Shown piece by piece: positions 1 to 15,300 of a DNA stretch of 64,000 nt (its first letter is position 1; every line of letters starts with the position of its first letter). The stretch covers positions 3,178,501 to 3,242,500 of the forward strand of contig NC_135566.1 in assembly GCF_964340395.1 (NCBI RefSeq). Reading direction: 5' to 3'. The position numbers and the translations under genes are program-made. A model generated the notes under the pieces. That model was given only the letters and a program-made list of their open reading frames with translations, did not search any database and was not told the origin of the DNA. The stretch is from Glandiceps talaboti (taxonomy: Eukaryota; Hemichordata; Enteropneusta; Spengelidae).

Positions 1-431
1 AGTCCATTTCCGAAATATTTACGCAATTTTTCTGGAAAAGTTTCAATCACTATAATATGACATACCTTTTGCCTGTCAGTGCGTTGTTGTAGACATTTAG
101 TTGGTTATTGTGGGGAATATACTTGCGATTCGAGACGAGACGATCGTTTGAATTCACCGGACGTTTTGTTGACAATCAAGAGGAAATGTAACCCGAACAA
201 CCAGATAAAGTTTAGACCCTCCAGCTAGGTGATAATGGATATTTTATCTTAAATCAAAAATTAATATTTTTTAGTCATGAAAATCATGTCATTTTGATGT
301 AAAAATGCAAAAGAAACTGTGGAAAATTTATGCGAGCCGAGAAATTTAAGTCGTTATGCATTTTTATCGGCAAATTAAATAGCGCAACAGATTATAGCTA
401 TTTTCATGAAGTTAGGGAGTCAATTTAAAGC
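1..431 (+). promoter_or_regulatory. Upstream/5' UTR region of MYBBP1A-like gene
   Basis: Sequence immediately upstream of the first ATG. No clear TATA box or other named element stands out. An in-frame TAA lies at 426-428, just two codons before the ATG at 432, so translation in this frame cannot start earlier unless another exon is spliced in. The transcription start cannot be placed by eye. Assignment as promoter plus 5' UTR is positional inference. Confidence 0.4.
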
Positions 432-3400
432 ATGGCGGCCGAAAATGAGCACGTTGCCGGTAAATGTCGACAGAAACTTCAGGATGACCAGCTTTTAGAC
501 ACGTTTTGGCTCCTCGCTGAACCTAGGGATGAAAAGAGAATATCAGGGGCCTTACGACTTGTAGCAATCGTTGTTAAGAAACAAAATGAACATGAACGTA
601 AATCGAAGGTAAGAAGAAGGGTGGTACTACAATACTAGTCGTTCACAAGTTGTAGTGCGTGGTGTTTTCATTCAATCCTATAACGTGTATTACCAACTGT
701 TGAGCAATAGTGTCCAATACAGTGCAATATACAACGCATGTGACTGCTCTATGGTATATCAATACATGTATACACACTCAAATAATGAGCTGCAACCAGC
801 ATACACGTAATTCATGAACATACAACTTGAACTAAGTTTATGTAGATAGTGGAAATGAAATGGGGCATGGATAGATGTACGTATGTATGGATGCATAGGC
901 ACACGAATCAGTCTGTATAATTTTGTATTAAAAATGTATAGTAAATACTCTTATTTACTGTACATTAAAAAAAACCATACAGATTGATTCAAGTGCTTGT
1001 GTATGCATGGTGTGCAAGCATAAACTAGAAATCATGAAGTGAGTGACATCTGATATTAATTGATATAATTGTTAAATAATATACTTGTGATGTATGTGTG
1101 TGTGTGTGTGTGTGTTGTATTTGAAATTTGTGCTATGGCCTCTGCTGTGACAATAATTTATTTGCTGATATTAGACAAAAACATTCTTTTAAAAATATGA
1201 CTGTAAGCTTTCTTATTCTCATTTTAGAAAGATGAAGTGTACTGTGCTGAGTTATCGTATACTTTAACCAGACTTATCAAAGGTTTGGCATCATCTAGGA
1301 AAGGTGCTAGACATGGATATGCCATGGCATTGGCTGAGGTAATGTAAACCTTAACATTTTGACAGAGATATGTTTTTACTTATTTGAGGAAAGAAAGTGT
1401 TATCACAAAAGACATTATTTCATATTACCTGTCCACTATGATATTATTTTCTAGCAATGGTTTTTGAATGTTTGAATGCCCATAGCTAAAGATAAATATG
1501 TTTTAGTGAGTGAATGAAAATAGCAGAGCTTGTTATATATTGTAGTATATATTTACTGTACACGTACTCATTGCAATTGTGCTCTCAAACTGCTAAGATA
1601 AATTCTTAGGCAGGCATTGTATGCCTAGGGGAATCACATGGTGTGCTGAATGTTAATATGATCCTCATATTCTCTTATCTATCTGTAGCTTTTGCATTCT
1701 ATTGATGCTATTAAAATGGAAGATGTTTTTGAACAAATGAAGAGCCACCTTGAGATGAAAGGCAAAAAACAGGTAATTACAGAGGATAATCTATAATTCT
1801 AGAATAAATTTGTGTGATTGTGTTGATGTGTTGATGTGTGTATATGTCTGCATAAAAAATTTGCTGGGAGCAATTCTCATTTGTTTAAAAAAAAGACAAA
1901 GAGATTGTGGTAAATCTGATATCATTACCAGAAGTTGTCCCGTAACCGCTTGTAAGAAATGTGCAAAATGGCCAATCACCAAGTCAAGTGCAGTAGGGCT
2001 TTTACAAGATTTCAAACTTGACTAAGTTACCAGGATACCATTTTTTCACAAAATGATATTTGCAGTATTAAATCAATGCCAGTGTACTAAAGGCAGAAAT
2101 ATGTCTGACTGGGCTTTTCCTTCAATGATTTGATATGACATGCAGCACAACAGAAAGAAGTAGACTACCTCACCAAAACTTACCAGGATTTTGTTTTAGT
2201 TATACTCTGACTGGCTTCTCTTTCATACATACATACATACATACATGTATTTAGCTATACTAGTTTGTAGTTATGTAATGTACAACACACTCATGCATGA
2301 AATGTTGAAACACTTTCTAGAAAATTACAATACATAATTACATTTTTGTTTTTGTTCTGCATGCAGGAAGAAAAAGCCTGTATCTTTGGTAAAATCTTTG
2401 CTTATATAGCAATTTCACAGTCTGGAAGAATGCTCAAGGTAACATAGCTTTATTAGTCTATCAGTAACAGTAAGTACTACTCTGGCAATCAAGGTCTTTA
2501 TTATAGATAGACACAAACTAAAACTAAAATATGTTGATATAAACTATTGAGTGGACATTGGTTTAATTATACTCACAATAGTGTGATGTTTCTGATAACT
2601 TCCATGATCTTGCAGTGTACGTTTTTAGGGACTTCCAATGTTTTACACTATCTTGATCACATGATTATTATATTGTACAACAGAAGTAATGCTGTCACCC
2701 ACTTGTATGATCTACCACTTCGAACACCAGTAGTTTTAGTGTGTATTTATAAACCAAGACTTCAATTACCAGAGTAGTGTGTTATTAGGGTGAAGATATT
2801 AATGATCATCATATTGAATATTTCTGATACACTTCATGTAAATTTCTTATCTTTTGTAAAGTTGTCATTGATAAATCTGTATTTCCTATTTCCAGGCACC
2901 TGAAGAGTCATTGGAAAGAATTGTGACGGATCTTTATAAATTTAGTAATATGAAAGGATATCTACGGGATGTATGTATTCAAGCTATAGTGGATATTATC
3001 AAACAGGTAGAGTGAAATGTCTAGTATACTTTGATAAGTTCTCAACACTAGTATGATTGTATGTATGTCTTTTCATGAAACTTGTCGTCTCATTTCTGCT
3101 TACCACAAGCAAGTAAAGGCACAAGTGTTTTTTCATGGGTTGTATACTAGATATAAAGACCAGTTGGAATTCATGACCAAACAGAGACCAAAAAGTTTGT
3201 AGCTGGTGATGGTTCTTTTTTATCACTCTTCATGTGTACATGTATATATGCCTACAATGACAAAGGTGTCAGACCAGAAGTAAATCACACTTGCAATGAA
3301 AATGAATTTTATTTTATCTGTTATTTTGTGCTTTATTTTAGGTTGATAGTAACATTTTTAAGCAGTACATATGGCCAGTTTTGAAAGCAGATTTGAAAGA

Positions 3401-6300
3401 AGGATGGGAGAATTGCACTCCACAAAGGTTATTATTCGTGAACCTCTGTCACAATACATTTCCAGTAAGTAGAAATATCGTGTAAATGTTATTGATTTTC
3501 AAAAAGTGTATACTATTATTTCTGTGAGATATGTACAGAGTTGATCAAAATGAAAATTCAGGATCATCCCAACCACTGCCTGTCAGTGTCACAAATCTCG
3601 ACAGCAGCCATGTTCCTCATTACACGTGACCCCAGACTCTAGCTTGGCCATGAAGTGAGCCATCAGTGGTGAGGCTGGGAAACCGAGACTAAAATGTTGA
3701 TGATTAGTAACACTGTATTTATTCATTTGTCTCTTACAGGATGTTGTCAAGTCTAAGTTTTTGAAAACTCACTGGGGAGGTACTGATCTTATCCACCAGG
3801 ATAACTATACAAACATAGCTACCATTATAGCAGTAAGTATTTGTATTGTATGTGTTCAGAAATGCAGAGTATACAACCAAGGCATGGGTAACATCATGTG
3901 TTGAGGATGAATCCAGTCAGGAAGTGAATGACAATGTGCCATCAGAATGGGTCAACTTTTAAATTTAAAAACAAAATACAAAATAAATCAAATTTTACTT
4001 TTCCTTCTGGTATCTATTATATACCCTATCCTTTTACATACTCAAATAATTCCTCTCCTAAGATAAAGAAAGGACTTGGGACTCAAAAATGTGTACCCTG
4101 GTAGTCTGCATTGTTCCTGCCATGAGTGTAATAATGCATTGGAGACAGTTCCGTGGTAGTGATGTCATTGTTAGAATCTCTATTCATGGCTCCTTCTTTG
4201 GCCATGATGTTTGTATTGGAAACAATGATTTGTACAAACATTTGCTGAAGTAAATTATTTTGAGCAGTATTTAATGTTTATATGGCTCTGTAAGTATTTG
4301 AAACAATATTAAATATGAAGAGATGTTTTGAATCTTGGCAGTCTGAAATTGTTGGCATAATTATGGTAACTTTGATTGAACTCTTTTCTCAATGCCACAA
4401 ACTGGATGTATTGTCAAACTCAAAAACATTCAATCAGACTCTCGTCATTTCTTTCCTTTTCTCTTCTTTTTCAGGAATCAACTATCCATTCTCATCCAAA
4501 CATCAATTCTGTCTGTGATCAAGTTTTGTCAGTTGTTGTCAAAGATTCCTCTAAACTTGCACAATTCTGGACACAGATTGTTGATAACACTTTGTGTACC
4601 TCAACTCATGAGAGGAGATATCTAAGTTTTAAATTGTTAGAAAAGACACTGCCAGTGGTGAAAAAAGAGGACGTTGAAGTTTTGTTTAGTGAAAACCTGT
4701 TAAGGTGTATTATGAATAATCTGGCCTATAAAACTACTATGCTACATGAAGCAGCAAAACTATTGGTAAGTAAAACAAATATGCAAATATTATGCAAATT
4801 ACACACCGTATTGGCATTTTTCCAAGGGGAAAGAGTTGTGTATTTTAATTATGATTAAATACAAATAATTATGTAAGCTATTCATATTGGCACTTTTTCA
4901 AGAGGAGAAAGAAATGCACATTTTATTTATCAAATATACAATCAAAATATACAAATATTATGTATAGTGTGTATCTTGGCATCTTTGCAAGGGGTATGCA
5001 TTATTTTTTTGTGGTCTTTGAATACAAACAAGTATGTAAATATCATTCAAATTAAATACCATATTTGGAGTTCTCACAGGAAATATTTGGATAACAAAAC
5101 TTGAGAGTAGTTTCATGCTGCAATTATGGCAGAGTCACACTGTTTTTTGCTTATTAAATAAACCACAATATGTAAATGAGTCAATGTTCTTTCTTTTAGT
5201 CATTATTTAACGATAATTTAGTAATAGAGAACTTATTTTTAATTTTTTAATCAGGTTGAGAATTTGGCAGTACAAATGAAAGAAATTAGTGATGGTGAAA
5301 AACAACTGGCTGTCTTGACATCGATACTAAAGAATGGTGGTATTCATTTTGATTCTGTTACAAAAAGTAAAACTGTTATGAATTTAGTAAGTGGGCTAAA
5401 TCTACAAGGTGTCCAGTTGTACAGTTCTTGGCTGAAATCGACATTTCTGAATGGAACACCTCAATCTGGGTAAGTTTTCTTGTATAGTACATGTTGTCAT
5501 GGTAAGAAGTTGTACATTAAAATTTCATGGCTGAGATTAACATTTCTGAATGGAAGTTATACATCATTACTGCAAATTAAAATACTGTGCCTTAGATTTA
5601 ATGTTTATCTCACATTTTTTGAGCAGTTTATGTATTAAAACACACTTGAAATACCTGTAGTGTTGGCCTAGAGTTTTGGTAAAGTTTCAGGCTCATGGAT
5701 TCACACCCAACATTGCCTTCAGTTGTCATATACTTCATGTTCAGTACATGCCATGCAATCAGGCATTCATAAATACAAGTGATACGTACGCGACAACCAG
5801 TATTGGTGCTTGTACGTCTACGATACAGATACAGATACAGATACAGATACAGATGTTTTCTGCATGATTTCTAACGTAATCTTGTAATTTTGATAATGTA
5901 ATCGCTAATGTGACATTCCTATTTTGTATTCAGCAAAGGAAGGTCATTGAACATTGATGGGGATAGAAAGTGGGTGGCCAATCAGGTGAGAACAGATGAA
6001 AAGTCGAGTTGGATTTATTTCTGTCTTTAGCACACTTGTATAATGATTACTGCTAACAACTTGCATATGATTGTGGGTGATAAAATAGCAACTTAGTAGT
6101 TTACTCAACTTTGACATGCAAAGAGTGTCAAGACAAAGAGCTTGTGGTAAATGTGATGTCATCACTAGAGGTTTTCCCATAAACCCTTGCAGGAAATCAT
6201 GAGATGTATTCCCATAAACCCTTGCAGGAAATCAAATGGCTGAACACATGTCAAGTGCAGTAGGTCTTTTTTTAAACAAGATTACATGTGTGAATGCATA

Positions 6301-6363
<63 letters not shown>

Positions 6364-9300
6364 ATGTGGGTGTTTAGGTCTGGTTTAAAGCAGGCACTGA
6401 TGAAACTTATTAACCTTTTGAAATGGTGTCTCCTGATAGCTATTGTACATGATACGTAATGCCAGCCTACCAAGACATGAAGACTGGCTGTCAGGATGTA
6501 TTAGGTTTATGTTTCTACATGCTCACTTTACTATCACAAAGCCAGACAAGAAAATACCAGAGGTGAGTTCCTATAGAAAATTTATCTGTGAAAAATGCAG
6601 CAAACTCGGATCAAATCCATTTTGTACATAGGGGAGAGGTATACATGTCTGGAAATATTCAGAACTAACGGAAGGCATTGGTAGACTTATTGATAGACAC
6701 CCACACTGTGATGTGACACAGAATTATGACATGTGGTAATGATTTACCTTCAACAGACATCTCATGGTGAAAACTCTTTTCTGTGTAATTGTTAAGTTCT
6801 CTGAAATGTTTTTTTTCACATCTTTTACAACTAAATTTGATCAAGAATCCAGTTAGCCTGTCTCAAGTTATGCTAAAATACCTACTTGCAATGAGTTTCT
6901 ATATTTATCACAATGTAATCTTTCTTTTTACCTAATGGTGGCCATATATGTAGTGATTTCCCACACAACTCGAAGATGTTCATACAAATAGAGTACATTC
7001 AAGGGCCTACCCACCGCCATGTTGCCAGGTTTAAACTTTCTTTTGAGACATTGACCTTTGGCCTTGACTTTGATCTTCAGGTTTAGTAATCGAAAATCAG
7101 CCATTTCCTACATTATCAAACACTTTGAAGTATTTATTTGTTGCCACCAATTTCTTTTGAGTCTTGTCTCCATGCAGTCATATAGAAATAAAGTATTTGA
7201 GGGGACTGTGTCTTTTACGAAGACTTGTTTATCTTTCTCCAGTGTCAGACAGTTCCTGAAGAAGCAGTGTCAGAATCAGTACAAAAGCAGTTGTCACTGT
7301 ACTTTTTTGGTGCTTTGAATGCATTGACTAATATTTCAGCACCACAAGGTAAGTCAACAGTCTCAGTGCTACCAGCTGATTGGTTGAGAGGATATACACA
7401 CACAGAAGCTGATTGGCTCAGTCAGTGTGAATGATAAAGTACTGACCTGATTGGCCCCAAGGCAGTTTGAAATATGTGATAGTGTTCTCAAAGTTTTGGA
7501 CCTAACTTAGCAGCTGTTTGTATGTGATCTATATATTGGTCAAGTTTTTCTAAAATTACTGCAGGCATGAAGATGTCTATTTTGTAGACATATCTGTACA
7601 TACAAAGGAATGATCGTCTCCATATGACAAAGGAAAATGTAATGGTATTTGTAACAAGTACATGTAAACTCTATAAATTTAATTCCTTCACTGTGCCAAG
7701 CATTATTAAACCCAATTCATTTGTTTACTTTCTCTGTTACAACAAGTCCTGTCTGTTCATGCTAGCCTGTCATTGGTCGTAATCTAACCCAGCCAGAGCT
7801 CAGTGGGTTGTGAACCCAGACTACAGTGGTAAGAGGCATACAAGCTAACTACTCAACCACTAACAACCCTTACAACATCTATTCTCTCTGCACTTTCAGC
7901 CAGTCCAGAAGACACAAGGACAGCTAAGGGGTCCAGACTGATGGGTATGACCAGCAAAGGAGAATTCTATGTGTATGACATTGTTATGTATATACAACAG
8001 CTGCTAACCAGTAAACATGTCCAAATAGTTAATGACCTCACTGAGGATGTAAGTATACAATACTTTTCATACATAGGGTATATATTTGTTGGTGGCAAAT
8101 GATAACTTGTTACTGCTAAGGGGCATACTAAAAAGTTCCGCCATCTGACTGAAGAGTGCAAGGGATGAAAGAAGAAATATCTTAATTACAACCCCTTGAT
8201 TATTCAAACCTTCATTCCAAGACTGCTTCTGAACAGCACCCCTAGTGGCCAAACTATGTAATCTTTTGTCTATCTAACATCTGGACTATGATGAAGTGAT
8301 ATAGAACCAAAGTATATATTTTTGTTACCCTTATAGTTACTCAGGCTTTAGAGGTTACTTTTGTTTCTCATAGCATTCTTTCTTTTCCCAGGTGATGGAC
8401 TCCTGGAATAGAATGTTGTCATCCGTAGTCAAGATTCGTCAAAAGGTGTCCAAGGATAAGTCCTTTTTAGAAGGCTATGCATTCCAACTTCTCTACCTAC
8501 ACATTGGTTTACAGCTTTTTACTGAGGCTAAACAAGCCATGGATATATTGGAGGTGAGAATTTCAAATTAAAAGTCTGTGGTAACTAACTGACTGACTGA
8601 CTGACTGACTGACTGATTGACCTATCCTTTTTAAGATGTTATTATAAGAAACATTTCATTAAGTACGGGCACCCTAACAAGCCATGGATGTAATACAGGA
8701 TGTGAAATTAACGGTAGTCCCACATCCACACCACCAGACTCGCAATTCTTGCCATGGGGCACTATTGCTAATTGCAGCTGGTAGCTGCAAAGTGTTAATT
8801 AAAGAGGTTTGGCCCCACCTAGGTAAACGAACCATTGATATATTAGAAGTGAGAACTCAGAATTGGAGTTCTTTGACCCCATCCCAGCGTACACAAGTCA
8901 ATCATCAACTATAGATGAGGCGTCAGAATCAAAGGTCCTTGACCCCCACCCCCAGCTACACCAATCATTGATATGATAGTGGTTAGACATTCACACAAAA
9001 GTTTTCTGACCCCCTCCCCCACTGCAGATAAACAAGTCATTTATTTACCTGGGGTGAGACATTAGAGTTTGTGTTCTGTCATAGAATTCTGTATTGTCTA
9101 TGGTGTTAAGACCCCACCTAGGCTATTAAAAGCAATTGATATATCACAGGTTGGCAATTAGAGTTTTTGGCCATCGGTTGTTCACCATCTTCAATATTCA
9201 ATCTAGCTTATTCAAGTAGAGTGTAAAAATACAGTGTTTGGTGGCCATTTTGAAGTATACAGTGTTTGGTGGCCATTTTGAAGTATACAGTGTTTGGTGG

Positions 9301-12300
9301 CCATTTTGAAGTATACAGTGTTTGGCAGCCATTTTGAACAATACTATTCATACATTTTGAGATGATTTTCTTCTCTATTCCAAAAAAATTACATGCTGAG
9401 CCCTCATTTTCTTTCTTGATTTTAACTGAAAATGGGCTGGAGTTTTAAAAAAAAAACATGAAAAGTGTAAGGCTTTATTTCTGAGATCCATCCTCAGTAG
9501 GTTGGTAGGATCATGTATTTGGTGATCAGGCCACAACATATGTAGAGTATATTTATATATAGGATCTACACTTGCCAGGATAAACCTCTCAAGAAACGCA
9601 AGTCACGGGGAAAGAATCACTTTCTTTTCTCTTTATAGGATCTACACAGCTGTCAGGATAAAGCTCTCAAGAAACGCAAGTCACTGGGAAAGACAGATGA
9701 AGGAGAACCGGAATGGATAGAAGTAGTGACAGAAATTCTACTTAGTCTGTTAGCACAATCTTCTCGTCTACTCAGGGTGGTTGTAGACAGTGTTTTCAAG
9801 ATAATATGCCCTCATCTTACCAAAGAAGCACTGCAGTTATTACTAGATGTAAGTTAGTGAGTGTGTTAGCTGTGGTTTTATGGGCACAACACAACACAAC
9901 ACAACACAACCCAACCCAACACAACACAACACAACACAACACAACACAACACAACACAACACAACACACAACACAACACACAACACAACACATCTATTCA
10001 GATGTAAGTTAGCGTATTTTAGGTGTGGTTATATAACATTTATCACAAACAGCCAGAAAATTTCTCTGTGTACGAAGTAGACAGATCTTGCATGTCCAGC
10101 TGTGTGATAAAGTAAGCACAATTCTATGATCCTACAAACAAGAAAATAATTTCAAGTGGAAAGTTTGTTTGTTGCTCAAATGACAAAGAAGTAGTAACTG
10201 TAACATTTGCCAACTTTGCTGCTCATGTTTTGTTTTGCTACTTACTTGTCTCTATAGAGATAGATGGCGATGACCGCGACCCTGACGATGATGACGACAA
10301 CGATGACGACGGCGACAATGACAATGGCTACTTGTCTCTTATAAATAGATCTCTATTTTTCACTAGGTTTTGGATCCCAACAAATCAAAGGAAGCAGAGA
10401 GTAATGTAAGAATAAGGCGAGACTCTGAGTCTGATGAAGATGATGATGACGACGAAGACATGGAAGATGATGAAGAAGGAGAAGAGGAGAATGGGGATGG
10501 ACTTGTCAATGGTAACCATGACAATGATGAGGATGAAGATGAAGAAGAGGAGAGTGAAGATGGGGGAGAAGGTGATGAGGGCGATTTAGTTGATGAAGAA
10601 TTTAGAAGAAAAATGATGGCAGCCTTAGGAGTAACACCAGAGGAGGTTAGTTACAGCTGTTTTCATAGATTAACAAATACAAATGTGTACATAGATGTTA
10701 ATAGATTACTAGAATTGGTTTCAAAGTTTGTCTCTACATTACTACAATAGTGACAGATATTGTTGATGTTACACTAAAACTTCAGATAATACTCAGCTAT
10801 AAACACCATGGTGCATACACTCTGTATCTGCCTTGTCTGGAAATGCTAGTCCAACATATTAGTAACATTCAATGATATGTCTGCCACAATAGTAAGCAAT
10901 TCTACTTCGAACTTGTGCTGTTTGTCATGACTATTTGGCGAGAACACAATATCGGAATTTGTTCACAAACTTGTTCTACAAAGAGACACAGGTCACAGAG
11001 ATGTTGCACTGTTTTAATCTGATTAGATTATGGATAATATACACCAGGTGTACCCTGACTAAACCTCACCTTTGATTTGTCACAGGAGGCAGGTTCAAGT
11101 AGTGATGATGATTTGAGTGATAGTGAGATGTTCAAAATGGATGATATGTTATCAAATATGCTCCGTGACAGAGCCTTTGCGAAGAAACGGAGAGGTGAAG
11201 CCAAAACCATGATGGTACATTTCAAATTAAGGTAAAGTTGTCTTCAATTGGCTTACCACTTTTGAGTGATATTTGCATATTGAGTAAGTTAAGCAGGTGT
11301 ACAGTTAAAAAATTAACCAATTTGTTGGTAATTTTGAAAGTAAGCAGAGTAGCCCGAGGGGTCTGGCAGCTAATACTCCATAATCCTACAAAGACGTCCA
11401 GTAACATGAATATATTTGTTTTGATTGACAGGGTTTTAGATATGCTGGATATTTTTATCAAGAGGCAACCATCTAATCCATTAGTACTGGTAGGTAGAAA
11501 TTATGTCAGTATTAGTCCCCAATGACACCGCTTGGAGGGTTCTTATATGTTGGGTTCTGTCTGTCCATGTGTGTGTGTGTATGTGTGTGTGTGTGTGTGT
11601 GCATGTGTATGCATGTGTATGCGCATGCATGCATGTGTGCGTATGTGTGCATTCAAGTGCCTGTTTCTGATCCATACACAATATTCTATTAGTTTGGGGA
11701 AAATGTTTAATTCATAGTTTAAGCCTTCAGAAATTTATTCATATTATTGAATCTACCTATATCTATATCCCAAACCAAACACTAAGTTCAACCAACATGC
11801 AAAGTGAAGCCAGTGTTTTTTTGGTTCAAGACTGACCATTATCCAACAGACCATAGATGTTGAAGAGAGACTATGCATGGAATGTTAAGTCTAGTTCTGA
11901 CATTAAGTCCTTACCAGTGTCAAGATGTTAATATAACAGTTAGATTCCAACCCACATTGCCTTCATTTGATGTTTTGTGACAGTTTCCTGTCCTTCCTTC
12001 TCCAAAGTCTATGGTCAGACCCAACAATTTACTAAGCCATCAGTCCTTATGACCAATAGAGAATTGAAAGAAACAAAGCATGGATATGTTAGGTGATCTT
12101 ACCATATCTTTTTACCTAACCAACTGTAACTCTAAGTTCCTAGTTTGATAAAATTATTTGAGTTTTATCTTGCAAACTTCAGTCTTGCAAACCTTATCGA
12201 CATATTGAATTCTGTATTACCAACAGGAACTTCTGCACCCATTGCTACTGACAATACAGTCAGCTGTACATAATAAAGGAGAAACTGTACTAGCAGAGAA

Positions 12301-15300
12301 AGCATCTACATTGTATCGAAATAAACTCTGTCGCTCAAGAAAGGTGAGGAATAAATGCCAATTTTATTGAAGTGAAAATTTTATACAGAAAATAGTTTTG
12401 AAGTTTTCTAGTTCTGCAAGTTGACTTTAGGGATTTTTGAAAGGTTTTCTTCCCAAGTGAACTGTGACTTCAGCCAAATTTAAAGCCAAATTCAACAAGA
12501 TGAACAGAACTCGTGCAAAATGGCCTAAAGGGGTTGCCATGGTGCCATTTTATCACTGTAATCTATGTAAGTTAATACCAGTACTTGGGTCAGTACAGGT
12601 AATAATAATAATGTTGATTTCTTATATAGCACTTTCCCACTCCGTGCTCAAAGCGCTTTACAATTATTACCCCTGGCTCGGATCAGAATAGCACAACGGC
12701 CCTTTAGTCTTCCTCAACTCCCCGGGGAGCATACAATCCATTGCAGCCATTTAAGCGCATAGGATTAAAGCCTTCACATTGCAACCTACATCCTACCAGG
12801 TCCCCAGTTATACAGCTGGGTTGACTGAGGCACAGTCGTGGTTCAAATCTTGCCCAAGGACTTTAGCCACTCAGAAACAAACAGCAGGCAGCGACGGGGC
12901 TCGAACCTGCAACCTGTAGATTCCAAGCCGGTCACGCTAACCATTCACCCATCATGACTCCAGGTGTATGTAAGGCAGAAATAAGTCTGGCTGTACTTTT
13001 CCTTTCAATTGCTGCACATTGTTTTATACAAGTTAATAAAAAATCTGATTTTCAAACTTTGTATCTCTTTTTGCTGTCATAGTATCCACATGACATTCAA
13101 GATCAAAGTCAACATTTACATGAAATGTTGGAGAATTTGTTTAAAGTTGCACACACAGGTAGGTTACCACCATTTCAATAATATTTTTACCACCATAAAC
13201 TCAAAAATTTAGATGTGAATACAGACCCTTTGGCAAAAGTAGACCAGTATTTGTACAGTATAACAGAACCCCATGCTGCTTAAGGTTATAGACCACGTTC
13301 AATGTCCCTTGCTGATATTGGTTTGCAGTTAAGAAAGTAATGATTATACACATCCATAACTATACATTTTCTGAAAGCTCTTGATCCACTCTTTACAATG
13401 AAATTAGTAAAATTTGGTTTTATGTACTTCAGATCACGTGACCTCTACATACGTGATAATTTGCATGTTTGGTTCAACAAAAATTAGCTCCTTCAAATTT
13501 CGACCAACAATAGAAAACGACGCACAGTGTTTATCACCACATCAGTGGCTACAAAACCGTGTCTCAGATTTTTCCTATCTGTTTTTGTAACGAAGATATA
13601 TAAATAATAATAAATAGTGTCCAAATAAACCATGTATGTCTCATCTAAATCCGTCTTACTTTCGAACAAAAGACGCAATCAAAAATCTGAGACACGGTTT
13701 TGGAGCCACTGACGTGGTGAATAAGATCCTACTGTGTTTGTTATTGTCGGGTACTCTTTGAGGTTGCTAATTTCCACAAAGTAACGCAATTCTTTACAAA
13801 ATGTAAACTTGAGAAAATGACAAAAACATGTGTTTGAGTTGAAACAAACAAAAAACGTTTAACACATTCCTTACAGAAAAGTTGTAAGTGTCACATCCTT
13901 TATCACCTTCGAAAATTTGTTTTTTTCCATGTTATGACCATTCTATTGGCCAAAAAATATGAAATCTGTCAGTTCAAAGGTAGCCAACGCCCACTATTCG
14001 ACATGCGATTTTGGCTATTCGGGTTAAAAATTAACTTCCTCATTTGCATATGTTTGCGAACAAATTGAGGGCGGAGCCTACTTCCTTTTATGGAAAGCAG
14101 AGTGTCAAGCTACGTTTAACTTTTAGCGGTCTCAGGTTTTATGTAAAATAAACGTAGTGGTTTCCGGTGAGAGAGTAAATGTTCCCTGGGTTCCCGTTCA
14201 ACATGAAACGACGGAAAATATACCAAATGCTTTGAAAGTGGTGTTTTAACTAATAAAGAATCTAGTTAGCTTCATAAAACATCTTTAGTATGATGGTATT
14301 TTCTTGGAGTAACAATGTATAGTCCGGTCGCGATTGTAGATGTACTATGTTTTGCTTTGAAGCATCTTACTCAGAGTCGATTGTTTTTATTTTGATACAT
14401 AACATGTATCTGTGTCGAAATCAACGTCAAAAGACGCACCACTATTGTTGTAATTTGATATGTTGCCATTGTTGAATTTGTTGTGTCTACCAGCGCCGGT
14501 TCATCTTGATACAGCATACACAGTACATTCAACCATGGGTGGAGGGTCTATGATTCAACACATCGCTTCAACGTCAATGCAAAACGAAAACTGTTAGACA
14601 TGTCTAGCAATATAGCTCTCTCATGTCTCTAGCTCTTCGGCATGTTAATTTTTTTTTACAAAAGCAAAAATAGTCGGAGATGACACGGCACCACGCGAGG
14701 GCTTCAGTGAGCACGGGCCGTGTTTAGAAAGAAGACGAAACCACCTCGTGTCAATTTGTGGTTGGTAATGAACTCAATCAAAAGAAAATGAAATAAGCGA
14801 GTACATAGTTTTCAAGAGGGATAGTTATCCGACAGCTTCGCTCTACTACGCGTATACGACGACTTCGCATTTGGAAGGTCGAAGACTGTAGCGTGATGAC
14901 ACGTACTACGTGCTACGAAGGGAAGGGGGGGGGGGCGGACTTAGCGTTCGATACTGACGTACCGCGTATACCGATGGAAAATCTGTACATTGAATATCGT
15001 AGATTTTTTAGGACATGTACCCAAAAATTCAATAACTGGGAATGATAATGTACCACGTTGTTCGTTTCTGTGACATTTTATTTAGTGTCACCTAAGTGAA
15101 GTAGTGTCGATGAACAACACGGAACGGTATATGTTTACATGGAAACGATCTGTTGACCTGTACTAGATAACTAGTCTTGCTGCTAGACGTTCGGGCTTTC
15201 TTTCGTATAAGTTACTATAACATATAAGCGAACGAAGTTTGCAGTGAGGGCTTGCCCGAACATCCTTGATAGCGATGTTAGGTCGTGTGTCGTAATTGTA

